Assembly: GCA_027488755.1 (NCBI GenBank)
Contig: JAIYAZ010000059.1
Location: forward strand, 20,690 to 84,689
Direction: 5' to 3'
DNA: 64,000 nt
Source of the DNA: Verrucomicrobiaceae bacterium
GTDB taxonomy: Bacteria > Verrucomicrobiota > Verrucomicrobiia > Chthoniobacterales > JAATET01
Shown here in pieces: positions 34,569 through 44,425 of the stretch (its first letter is position 1; the number at the start of each line of letters is the position of its first letter). The notes under the pieces are model-generated. The model ran no database searches, was not told the DNA's origin, and saw only the letters and a list, made by a program, of their open reading frames with translations. The translations under genes were made by a program, and so were the position numbers.

Positions 34569-36565
34569 TCGGCGAGCATTTCGCGCAGGCGCGCGAAGGA
34601 GTTTTCGAAGTGTTCGTCGGAGACGGGGGCGTTCATGAGTTCCTCGAAGTTTTTGCGGAGAACGCCGTCACCCTCGATTTCCGTCAGGAAGCGGCTGGGC
34701 TCGCAGAAGGTGGCGGTGCCGAATTTGTCGCGGTGGCGGCAGTGGGTGATGTGCAGCGAGCGCATGGCGCGGGTGACGCCGACGTAAAAGAGCCGGCGCT
34801 CCTCGTCGATGGTATCCTCGGCCTTGGAGCGTTCGTGGGGGAGCAGGCCCTCCTCGGCGCCGATGAGGTAGACGTGGGGGAACTCGAGGCCCTTGGCGGC
34901 GTGCAGGGTGATGAGGGTGACGCCGCGCTGGCTGTCCTCCTTGTCCTCGCGGTCGCGGTCGAGGGAGATTTCGTCGAGGAAGCCCTGGAGGCCCTTGCGG
35001 GAGCGCTTTTGGTGCTCGGCGAGGCTGGCGAGGAGCTCGCGGACGTTGATCTCGCGCTTATCGCCTTCCTCGACGGTTTTGCAGGAACGTTTGAGGTCCT
35101 CGAAGTAACCGGACTCAACGAGCAGCTCGCTGAGGATGTGGGCGGCGTCCGAGCCGGGAGTGGCGATGCGGATGCGGGCGGTCTCGATCGTGTCGGTGAA
35201 GGCGCGGATGGCCTCGGCGGCGCGGCGGGTGATGAAGGCGAGGAACTCGTCGGACTTGAGCTCGGCGAAGAGGCTGTGCCGGTGCTGGGTGCTGCGCTCG
35301 AGGGCGATCTCGACGGTGGTGGGGCCGATGCCGCGGGGCGGGGTGTTGATGATGCGGAGGAGCGCGGCGTCGTCGGAGGGGTTGAGGAGGACGGCCATGG
35401 TGGCCATGAGGTCCTTGATCTCGCGGCGGTCGTAGAAGCTTTTCCCGCCGATGATGCGGTAGGGGATGCGGAGGCGGCGGAGGTTTTCCTCGAAGAACCG
35501 CGACTGCATGTTCATGCGGTAGAGGATGGCGAAGTCCTCCCAGGCGCCGGTCTCCTGGTCGCGGCGGGCGGCGAGTTCGTTGACGATGAACTCGGCCTCC
35601 TCCTTGTCGTTGGGGACGGCAATGATCTCGACGGGGTCGCCGCCGGATTTCGGGCTCCAGAGGTTTTTGCCGCGGCGTTTGACGTTGTGGCGGATGACGC
35701 GGTTGGCGGCCTGGAGGATTTCGTTCGTGCTGCGGTAGTTCTGCTCGAGTTTGACGACCTTGGGGCCGGGGAAGTGGCGTTCGAATTCGAGGATGTTGGA
35801 GGCCTCGGCGCCGCGCCAGCCGTAGATGCTCTGGTCGTCGTCGCCGACGACGCAGACGTTGGGCGGGTCGCCGGCGGCGAGGAGGGAGACGAGATCGAGC
35901 TGGAGGCGGTTGGTGTCCTGAAACTCGTCGACGAGGAGGTGGCGGTAGCGGGCCTGCCATTTGGCGCGGACGGCGGGGAAATCGCCGAGGAGGCGGACAG
36001 CGTTGACGAGCAGGTCGTCGAAGTCCATGGCGTTGAGCGCGCGGAGCTCGGCCTCGTAGCGGGCGTAGACGGCGCCGGCGAGGGTTTCCTCGTCGGTGGG
36101 GGCGCGGTGGCCGAGGTTTTTGGCCTTGCTGATGAGGTTTTTCGCGAGGCCGGCATCAAGTTTTTCGTCGGCCGCGGCGGTGCGGGTGATGATTTTTTTG
36201 ATGAGGCCGTTGGTGTCGCTCTCGTCGTATATGCTGAAGTTCGGCTTGTAGCCGAGGTGCTGGGCGTCGGCGCGGAGGATGCGGACGCAGAGGGCGTGGA
36301 AGGTCGATGTGGTGACGAGAGCGGCCTGATCGCCTTCGACCATGCCGGCGACGCGTTCCTTCATTTCCTTGGCGGCCTTGTTGGTGAAGGTGACGGCGAG
36401 GATGGAGGCGGGGTCGGCCCCGTGGGCGATGAGCCAGGCGATGCGGGCGGTGATGACGCGGGTCTTGCCCGTGCCGGCACCGGCGAGGATGAGGAGCGGA
36501 CCGCGGTCGTGGCGAACGGCGGCCTCCTGCTCGGGATTGAGGTCGAAGAGGCGGAAGCGGCTCAT
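34565..36565 (-). CDS. UvrD/PcrA/Rep-type superfamily 1 DNA helicase
   Basis: The 666-residue helicase unwinds DNA 3'-5' in repair and replication restart. N-terminal LNPEQEAAVRHDRGPLLILAG and Walker A GAGTGKTRVITARIAWLI are followed by VTFTNKAAKEMKERV (motif Ia), LLVDEFQDTNRLQ (motif II), VCVVGDDDQSIYGWRGA (motif III), LEQNYRSTNEIL (motif IV) and VTLITLHAAKGLEFPHVYL (motif V). VGVTRAMRSLHIT is motif VI. At ~670 residues it is shorter than E. coli UvrD (720). I do not choose between uvrD, pcrA and rep. An ATGA overlap links it to purN upstream. The long extension of this frame upstream is a shadow of purN. Confidence 0.93.
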   Translation of the reverse strand: MSRFRLFDLNPEQEAAVRHDRGPLLILAGAGTGKTRVITARIAWLIAHGADPASILAVTFTNKAAKEMKERVAGMVEGDQAALVTTSTFHALCVRILRADAQHLGYKPNFSIYDESDTNGLIKKIITRTAAADEKLDAGLAKNLISKAKNLGHRAPTDEETLAGAVYARYEAELRALNAMDFDDLLVNAVRLLGDFPAVRAKWQARYRHLLVDEFQDTNRLQLDLVSLLAAGDPPNVCVVGDDDQSIYGWRGAEASNILEFERHFPGPKVVKLEQNYRSTNEILQAANRVIRHNVKRRGKNLWSPKSGGDPVEIIAVPNDKEEAEFIVNELAARRDQETGAWEDFAILYRMNMQSRFFEENLRRLRIPYRIIGGKSFYDRREIKDLMATMAVLLNPSDDAALLRIINTPPRGIGPTTVEIALERSTQHRHSLFAELKSDEFLAFITRRAAEAIRAFTDTIETARIRIATPGSDAAHILSELLVESGYFEDLKRSCKTVEEGDKREINVRELLASLAEHQKRSRKGLQGFLDEISLDRDREDKEDSQRGVTLITLHAAKGLEFPHVYLIGAEEGLLPHERSKAEDTIDEERRLFYVGVTRAMRSLHITHCRHRDKFGTATFCEPSRFLTEIEGDGVLRKNFEELMNAPVSDEHFENSFARLREMLAE

Positions 36566-37140
36566 GGCGCGAGCACGTTGGCGAGGTCGCGGATGACGCG
36601 GGGGTAGAGCGCGTGTTCGGCCTGCTGGATGCGGGCGTGAAGGGTTTCGGCGGTGTCGCCGGGGAGGACGGGGACCTCGGTTTGCGCGAGGATTTCGCCG
36701 GTGTCGATGGAGGCGTCGACGTAATGGACGGTGCAGCCGGCCGTGGGGACGCCGGCCTGGAGGGCCTGTTCCCAGGCGGCGATGCCGCGGAAGGCGGGGA
36801 GGAGCGAGGGGTGGATGTTGATGATGCGGCGGGGGAAGGCGTCGAGCATCGGGCCCTTCACGACGCGCATGTAGCCGGCGAGGACGACGAGGTCGACCCC
36901 GGCGGCCTGGAGGGCGGCGACGAGGGATTCCTCGACCTCGGGGGAAAGGCGGGTGCGGTAACGGGGCTCGTGGAGCGTGAGGGTCGGCAGGCCGGCGCTG
37001 CGCGCGAGATCGAGGATGCCGGCCCCGGGCACGTCGCTGGCGACGAGGGCGATTTCGACGGGAAGTTCCCCGGCCTGAATCGCGCGGAGGATGGCCGCGA
37101 AGTTGGAGCCTTTTCCGGAACCGAGGACGCCGAGTTTCAT
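36562..37140 (-). CDS. purN: Phosphoribosylglycinamide formyltransferase
   Basis: PurN formylates GAR with 10-formyl-THF in step three of purine synthesis. The 192 residues fit. MKLGVLGSGKGSNFAAILRA is the substrate-phosphate loop, and the catalytic block reads INIHPSLLPAFRG, with the histidine and asparagine used in formyl transfer. GCTVHYVDASIDTGEI follows, holding the catalytic aspartate. It is the first gene of a three-gene chain linked by ATGA overlaps to the helicase and the protease. It is divergent from the prenyl synthase gene ~80 bp away. Confidence 0.95.
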   Translation of the reverse strand: MKLGVLGSGKGSNFAAILRAIQAGELPVEIALVASDVPGAGILDLARSAGLPTLTLHEPRYRTRLSPEVEESLVAALQAAGVDLVVLAGYMRVVKGPMLDAFPRRIINIHPSLLPAFRGIAAWEQALQAGVPTAGCTVHYVDASIDTGEILAQTEVPVLPGDTAETLHARIQQAEHALYPRVIRDLANVLAP

Positions 37141-37221
37141 GCCCCGCCGATGATGCACTTCCCACCCGCGGGCGCAAGCGACGCTTCCCAAGACGGGCGG
37201 GGTTTGCATACTCACTCGCCG

Positions 37222-38103
37222 ATGGATTTGTCGGTTTACCTTGCGGAATGTGCGCGGTCGGTGGATCGCGCCCTGGATGAATTTCTCCCCGGCGAGCGCG
37301 TGAAGCCGGCGACGATTCACCGGGCCATGCGCTACAGCCTGTTTGCGGGCGGGAAGCGGCTGCGGCCGGCGCTGTGCCTGGCGGCGGCGGAGGCCTGCGG
37401 CGGGACGCGTGAGGCGGCGCTGCCGGCGGCGTGCGCGGTGGAGTGCATCCACACGTATTCGCTCGTGCACGATGATCTGCCCTGCATGGACGACGATGAT
37501 TTGCGGCGCGGACGGCCGACGTCGCACAAGGTCTTTGGCGAGGGCATTGCGGTGCTGGCGGGCGATGCGTTGCTCACGCAGGCGTTTGAGATTCTGGCGC
37601 AGACGCGGGTGGTGCCGCGGTATCCCGTGGCGGCGCAGATTCGTGAGCTGGCGGCGGCGGCGGGCAGTTTGAAGTTGATCGCGGGGCAGGTGGCGGACCT
37701 CGAGGGCGAGGGGCGGCCGGCCACGCGGGCGGAACTGCGGTTCATTCACCTGGGCAAGACGGCGGCGATGATCGAGGCCAGCCTGCGGCTGGGCGCGATG
37801 AGCGCGAACGCGACGTCGGGGAAAATGGATGCGCTCACGGAGTTTGGGCGGAACCTTGGCCTGGCGTTCCAGGTGATCGACGACATTCTCGACGTGACGC
37901 AGACCAGCGAAAAGCTGGGCAAGAGCGCGGGCAAGGACGTGGCGGCGCAGAAGGCGACGTATCCCGCGGTGATCGGCCTGGAGGCCTCGCGGCGCGAGGC
38001 ACGGCGGTTGACGGCGGCGGCGCGCGGGGCGCTCAAGCCGTTTGGGAAACGCGGCGCGACGCTCCTGGCGATGGCGGACCACCTGCTGGCGCGCGATTTT
38101 TAG
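37222..38103 (+). CDS. Polyprenyl diphosphate synthase (farnesyl/geranylgeranyl type)
   Basis: The 293-residue enzyme condenses isopentenyl diphosphate units to C15 or C20 prenyl diphosphates for quinones, carotenoids and undecaprenol. The first aspartate-rich motif is HDDLPCMDDDDLRRG, of the long DDx4D form, and the second is QVIDDILDVTQ. FAGGKRLRPAL and RGRPTSHKVFGE carry the IPP-binding residues. The two residues before the first motif are V and H (SLVHDDLPCMD), typical of short-chain type II enzymes. Product length is not certain. The stop overlaps that of the AEC transporter. Confidence 0.9.
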   Translation: MDLSVYLAECARSVDRALDEFLPGERVKPATIHRAMRYSLFAGGKRLRPALCLAAAEACGGTREAALPAACAVECIHTYSLVHDDLPCMDDDDLRRGRPTSHKVFGEGIAVLAGDALLTQAFEILAQTRVVPRYPVAAQIRELAAAAGSLKLIAGQVADLEGEGRPATRAELRFIHLGKTAAMIEASLRLGAMSANATSGKMDALTEFGRNLGLAFQVIDDILDVTQTSEKLGKSAGKDVAAQKATYPAVIGLEASRREARRLTAAARGALKPFGKRGATLLAMADHLLARDF

Positions 38104-39035
38104 GACAGCGCGAGGGCGAGGGCGAGGCTGGCGGCGGCGAGCACGGTGCTGAGGGCGATGGCGCCGGAGGCGAGGGATTCGTCCGCGCCGAGTTTGCTGG
38201 CCATGATGAATGAGGCGACCGCGGTTGGGCAGGCGGCGAGCACGAGGACGATGCGGAGGTCGGGGCCGGTGACGCCGGCGAGCCGGCAGAGGACGAGGGC
38301 GAGCGCGGGTTTCGCGAAAACCTTGAGCGCGGCGGCGGCGACGATGGCGGCCTTGCGGCCGCGCAGGGAGACGAAGGCGAGCGAGCCGCCGATGCAGAGC
38401 AGCGAGACGGGGACGGCGGCGGCGCCGAGGGTTTCCAGCGTGCGGTGCGCGATGAGCGGGAGGTGCCAGCTGAAGATCGGGAAAAGGAGGCCGGCGAGGC
38501 TGGCGAGGATGAGCGGATTGGTGGCGATGCCGCGGAGGATGGCGGGCAGGGCGCGGAGGGAGAGGTGGTGCTGGCTGCCCTCGAGGACGACGACGGCGAG
38601 GACGTTGTAGAGGGCCATGAGCGGGGTCATGACGAGCAGGGCGAGGCCTAGTTCCTCCTCGCGCTGCGCGGCGGGGAGGGCGGCGAAGGCGTAGGTAAGC
38701 ACGGGGATGCCGACGTAGGCGAGATTGCCGCGGAAGGCGGCCTGGATGAGTGAGCCGTTGGCGGGCGGCGGGAGGCGGAGGAGGCGGCCGGTGAGCCAGG
38801 CGAGGGCGGCGACGCCGAGGGTGGCGCCGAAGGTGATCGCGATGAGCAGGCCGACGCGCGGGGCGGGTTTTTCGATGGCGGCGACGCTGACGAAGATGAG
38901 CGCGGGCAAGGCGACCCAGAAGACGAGCTTGTTGAGGTCGTCCATGAAGCCGCGCCCGAGGAAGCGCAGGTGCGCGAGGGCGGAACCCAGCGCGATGAGC
39001 AGGAGAATGGGCGCGAGGGTCTCAACGAGAAACAT
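38100..39035 (-). CDS. AEC family transporter (auxin efflux carrier-like)
   Basis: The 311-residue protein has about ten hydrophobic helices in the AEC arrangement (two five-helix bundles). The opening reads MFLVETLAPILLLIALGSAL and AEC-type blocks such as NKLVFWVALPALIFVSVA follow. AAFRGNLAYVGIPVLTYAFA is the characteristic N/G motif of the family. Bacterial members export small acids such as malate or malonate. The ATG lies just five bases after the U32 stop, so the two are likely one operon. A TTG upstream is a possible alternative start. Confidence 0.88.
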   Translation of the reverse strand: MFLVETLAPILLLIALGSALAHLRFLGRGFMDDLNKLVFWVALPALIFVSVAAIEKPAPRVGLLIAITFGATLGVAALAWLTGRLLRLPPPANGSLIQAAFRGNLAYVGIPVLTYAFAALPAAQREEELGLALLVMTPLMALYNVLAVVVLEGSQHHLSLRALPAILRGIATNPLILASLAGLLFPIFSWHLPLIAHRTLETLGAAAVPVSLLCIGGSLAFVSLRGRKAAIVAAAALKVFAKPALALVLCRLAGVTGPDLRIVLVLAACPTAVASFIMASKLGADESLASGAIALSTVLAAASLALALALS

Positions 39036-39040
39036 GGCGC

Positions 39041-41470
<2,430 letters not shown>

Positions 41471-41493
41471 GATGATTTGAGACACTAGCCTGC

Positions 41494-41808
41494 ATGCCGG
41501 CGCTTGCCATTTCGAACCTTCAGATCATCGGCCCGGAGCTCGCGATTGCGTGGAGTGACGGGGAGGAGTCGTATTTTCCGCTCGAGGCGCTGCGGCGGGC
41601 GTGTCCCTGCGCGGCGTGCACCGGGGAGGCAGACGTGATGGGAAACGTGGAGCGGCCGGGGCGGAGCTTTGGGCCGAACAGCTTTGCGCTGAAGAGTTAT
41701 GAATTCGTCGGCGGGTATGGGTTTCAGCCGCGCTGGGCGGACGGGCACGCGACGGGGATTTTCTCGTTCGAATACCTGCGGCGACTGGCGAAGGAGCTGG
41801 CCGATTAG
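41494..41808 (+). CDS. DUF971 protein
   Basis: The 104-residue protein matches DUF971, related to the N-terminal domain of gamma-butyrobetaine hydroxylase. Family marks are IAWSDGEESYFPLEALRRACP, then CPCAACTGE, and GYGFQPRWADGHATGIFSFEYLR. The two-cysteine CPCAAC motif could bind a metal such as zinc. Stand-alone DUF971 proteins often accompany Fe-S or P-loop MRP genes. It is divergent from the U32 gene, and its stop overlaps the convergent methyltransferase. Confidence 0.88.
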   Translation: MPALAISNLQIIGPELAIAWSDGEESYFPLEALRRACPCAACTGEADVMGNVERPGRSFGPNSFALKSYEFVGGYGFQPRWADGHATGIFSFEYLRRLAKELAD

Positions 41809-42404
41809 AGGCGGTGGAGGAGCCGGAGGCGTTCGCGGCGTTCGCGGCCGGCGAAGGCGCGGGCGGGGGTTTCCTGGTGCTCGAGGTGGAATCCGGCGAA
41901 GAGCGCGTCGAGCTCCGCCGGGGTGACGCCGTGGGGCGGGCCGGGCTCCGGGCCGGGGTCGAGGTAGAAGATGGCGAGGAGGTGACCGCCGGGCCGGAGG
42001 GCGGCGTGGACGGCGGCGACGTAGTCCGCGCGGCGCGCGGGGTCGATGGCGCAGAAGCAGGTGTGCTCGAAGACGGCGTCGAAGGTGCCGTGGAGTTCGG
42101 GCGGGAGGGTGAAGAGGTTTTCGAGGCGGTAGCGTTCGCCGGCCACGGGAGGAAAGGAAGCCGCGTGGGCGAGGGCGGTGGGCGAGAGGTCGAGGCCGAG
42201 GACGTCGGCGCCGGCGGCGGCGAGGGCGCGGACGTCGTGACCGGAGCCGCAGCCGGGGACGAGGACGCGGCCGGAGACGGGGTGGCGGGCGAGCCAGTCC
42301 ACGAGGGGCGGAGCGGCGGTGCCCTTGTCCCAGGGGGTGTCGCCCGCCTGCCAGCGGGCCTCCCAATCAACGCCGGCGCCAGCGGGTTCCGTCGGCGATG
42401 CCAT
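41805..42404 (-). CDS. SAM-dependent methyltransferase, thiopurine S-methyltransferase (TPMT)-like
   Basis: The 199-residue enzyme matches the TPMT family: WEARWQAGDTPWDKGTAAPPL, the SAM loop RVLVPGCGSGHDVRALAAAG and VLGLDLSPTALAHA, and FDAVFEHTCFCAIDPARRADY. Family members methylate thiols or halides. The gene starts within the end of the OvoA-type methyltransferase (38-bp overlap). It is the last gene of the M29-OvoA-TPMT set. The substrate is probably a thiol or selenol; this follows from the family only. Confidence 0.85.
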   Translation of the reverse strand: MASPTEPAGAGVDWEARWQAGDTPWDKGTAAPPLVDWLARHPVSGRVLVPGCGSGHDVRALAAAGADVLGLDLSPTALAHAASFPPVAGERYRLENLFTLPPELHGTFDAVFEHTCFCAIDPARRADYVAAVHAALRPGGHLLAIFYLDPGPEPGPPHGVTPAELDALFAGFHLEHQETPARAFAGRERRERLRLLHRL

Positions 42405-43131
42405 ACTGGAATTTGCGCGCGTGTTCGCGGATGAGGAAGGGGATGTCCGCGCGGTGCTCGAGGGTGAAGTGGGGTTCGAGCCGCGCGCGGAGGGCGTCGA
42501 AGCCGCGGCCGGTGGCGGGGGTGCCGCCGAGCCAGCGGTCGCGGGGGGTGTATTCCTCAAGCCAGCTGAACGGGGTGGTGAGGAGGAGCTGGCCGCCGGG
42601 GCTCACGAGGTCGGACAGGCGCGCGAGGAAGGCGGCGGGGTCGGGCAGGCGGCAGAGGAGATTGGCCGCGAGAACGACGGAGAATTTTCGATTTTGGATT
42701 TTGGAGTTTGGATGGGCGTCGAGGTTGCAGGCGTCGCCTTGCTCGAAGGTGAGGCGGTGGCGTTCGATGCCGGGCGGGACGGTGGCGACGGCGGGTTCGG
42801 TGAGGGTGCCTTCGACGGCTTTTTCGTAGGGGTGGGTGCCGAGGTCGCGGAGGTGGGTGGCGGCGGCGATGAAGGCGTGGGAGTAGTCGATGCCGAGGAC
42901 GGAGGCGCAGGTGCGGGCGAGTTCGAAGGAGGACGCGCCGACGGCGCAGCCGACGTCGAGGGCGGTGGCGTCGGGGCCGACGGGCGCGAGGAGTTCGCGC
43001 ACGAGGCGGACGGGGAAACCCGCGGCTTCGGCGGGGCCGATTTTTCCGCCGAGAACCTCCTCCGCGCTGCCGTAATGGAGGAGGAGGTATTCGGCGAGGA
43101 GCCGCGGGGTTTCGTAGGGGTTGGCGCTCAA
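42367..43131 (-). CDS. Stand-alone OvoA C-terminal-type methyltransferase (putative 4-mercaptohistidine N1-methyltransferase)
   Basis: The 254-residue protein matches the methyltransferase domain of OvoA, the ovothiol synthase, without its sulfoxide synthase part. Blocks are NPYETPRLLAEYLLLHYG, FPVRLVRELLAP, the SAM loop TALDVGCAVGASSFELART, LAANLLCRLPDP, LLTTPFSWLEEYTPRDRWLGG and DIPFLIREHARKFQYGIAD. The start is a TTG that overlaps the M29 stop as TTGA, so it is coupled to that gene. A heptanucleotide repeat (42684-42711) codes for residues ~140-149 (NSKIQN). No sulfoxide synthase lies in the window. Methylation of a mercaptoimidazole is likely but unproven. Confidence 0.85.
   Translation of the reverse strand: MSANPYETPRLLAEYLLLHYGSAEEVLGGKIGPAEAAGFPVRLVRELLAPVGPDATALDVGCAVGASSFELARTCASVLGIDYSHAFIAAATHLRDLGTHPYEKAVEGTLTEPAVATVPPGIERHRLTFEQGDACNLDAHPNSKIQNRKFSVVLAANLLCRLPDPAAFLARLSDLVSPGGQLLLTTPFSWLEEYTPRDRWLGGTPATGRGFDALRARLEPHFTLEHRADIPFLIREHARKFQYGIADGTRWRRR
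42684..42711. repeat. Tandem heptanucleotide repeat inside the OvoA-type methyltransferase gene
   Basis: Four tandem 7-mers (ATTTTCG, ATTTTGG, ATTTTGG, AGTTTGG) closely match the element in the U32 gene. They encode a short loop-like NSKIQN stretch between SAM-binding blocks and keep the reading frame. Confidence 0.75.
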
Positions 43132-44291
43132 GCGGCGATAAGCCCGGTGAGGTAGGGCGAGGGCTCGAAGCTTTCGATGAGGACTTCGACCCGGCCGTCG
43201 CGGTGCATGCGGGCCTGGGAGACGTTGATCTCGGGCGTTTTGTGCGGCGCGAAGAGGATGTCGTCGTGGGTGGCGTTTTTGGCTTCGGCGAATTTGTCGG
43301 GGGTGAGGTGGCCGCCGAGGTGGTCGCTGCGGCCGGTGGCGACGTGGATGGTGCCGAGGATTTTTTCGTCCTGGATGTCCTTGCCGGAGACGGGGAGGAC
43401 CTGGGTGCCGAAGCCGAGTTCGCCGAGTTCGCCGGTGACGGGGTCGCTGGCGAGCTTGGCGTTGTGGGCGGTGACGGTGTCGGGGTTGCCGGCGAGGAGT
43501 TCGGCCTTGTGGACGCGGCCGCCGGCGACGTGCATGAGGCCGAGGGTGCCGTCCTCGTATTTCATGGGGAACTGGCCGTGGGCGCTGGTGGGCACGTAGT
43601 AGATCTCGCCGGCGGGAAGGTTGGCGACATCGGGTTCGTCGCCGCGGCAGAGGCCGTGGCTTTTTTGGGCTTCCTGTTGATTGAGGTCGAGGTGGAGGGT
43701 GTATTTCGCACCGAGGCATTCGAAGTCGATCTCGACCCAGTCGGCGCGGGTCATGCCGAGGCGGAGTTTTTCGCCGAGGTAGCTGACTTCATCGTAGTCC
43801 ACGGCGAGGCCGGTGGTGAGGATGACCTGGTTGAGGCCGTGGAGGGTGGCGCCGCGGAAGCCGTGGTGCTTGGCGGAGGCGGTGAGGGGCGCGGTGGCCG
43901 AGTAGGTGGAGATGCAGAGGATGATGTCGTAGTGCGGGTAGATGTCGCGCTCGAAGCTGAGCTCGCGGCCGTCGGAGGCGATGACGAGGTCGGGGAGGTC
44001 GAGGTTGCTGCCGCCGGTGATCTGGTAGGCGAGGAAGTCGCCGCCGGTGAGCTGGAGCTGGGCGAGGACGCCGCCTTCGTGGAGGCCGCGGTAGAAGTGC
44101 TGGTAGGCGTTGCGCTGGATGGAGAGGTCGGGGTTTTCGAGGAATTTGAAGTCCACGACGTCGCGGGGATCTTCGAGGTCAATGAGGATGCAGAGGCGCT
44201 GGCCGGGCTTGGGTTTGAAGGTGCCTTCGATGAGGTTGTAGAGGCTGAAGGGCGGGTAGGTGCGGACGGCGACTTGTTCGGCGATGGTCAT
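43128..44291 (-). CDS. M29-like (aminopeptidase T/S family) metallohydrolase
   Basis: The 387-residue protein resembles the M29 aminopeptidases and the related 2,5-dihydroxypyridine dioxygenase-like proteins. Candidate metal ligands are the glutamate in LPAGEIYYVPT, the DEK glutamate and TIHVA histidine in DEKILGTIHVATGRSDHLGG, and the HDD of ATHDDILF. The opening (YNLIEGTFKPKPGQRLCILID) and a Ser/Thr-rich middle (ISTYSATAPLTASAKHHGF) are not diagnostic. It is the first gene of an operon with an OvoA-type and a TPMT-like methyltransferase. It could cleave a peptide-linked or conjugated intermediate of a thiol metabolite; this is inference. Confidence 0.65.
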   Translation of the reverse strand: MTIAEQVAVRTYPPFSLYNLIEGTFKPKPGQRLCILIDLEDPRDVVDFKFLENPDLSIQRNAYQHFYRGLHEGGVLAQLQLTGGDFLAYQITGGSNLDLPDLVIASDGRELSFERDIYPHYDIILCISTYSATAPLTASAKHHGFRGATLHGLNQVILTTGLAVDYDEVSYLGEKLRLGMTRADWVEIDFECLGAKYTLHLDLNQQEAQKSHGLCRGDEPDVANLPAGEIYYVPTSAHGQFPMKYEDGTLGLMHVAGGRVHKAELLAGNPDTVTAHNAKLASDPVTGELGELGFGTQVLPVSGKDIQDEKILGTIHVATGRSDHLGGHLTPDKFAEAKNATHDDILFAPHKTPEINVSQARMHRDGRVEVLIESFEPSPYLTGLIAA

Positions 44292-44425
44292 GGCTTTCTG
44301 ATTTTTTGGGGTTACGCCCGGGGTAAACGCGTGGACGCGGCGAGAATCGCAAGCGGGGCGCGGGCGGGCAAGGCGGCGATTTCGGTTGAACGGGTGGAGG
44401 CGCTGAGCGTTAGCTCAACAGTTCG

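Noticed and set aside
36566..37177. Upstream extension of the UvrD/PcrA frame
   Set aside because: It overlaps purN in another frame, and the helicase family begins at the MSRFRLFDLNPEQ start.
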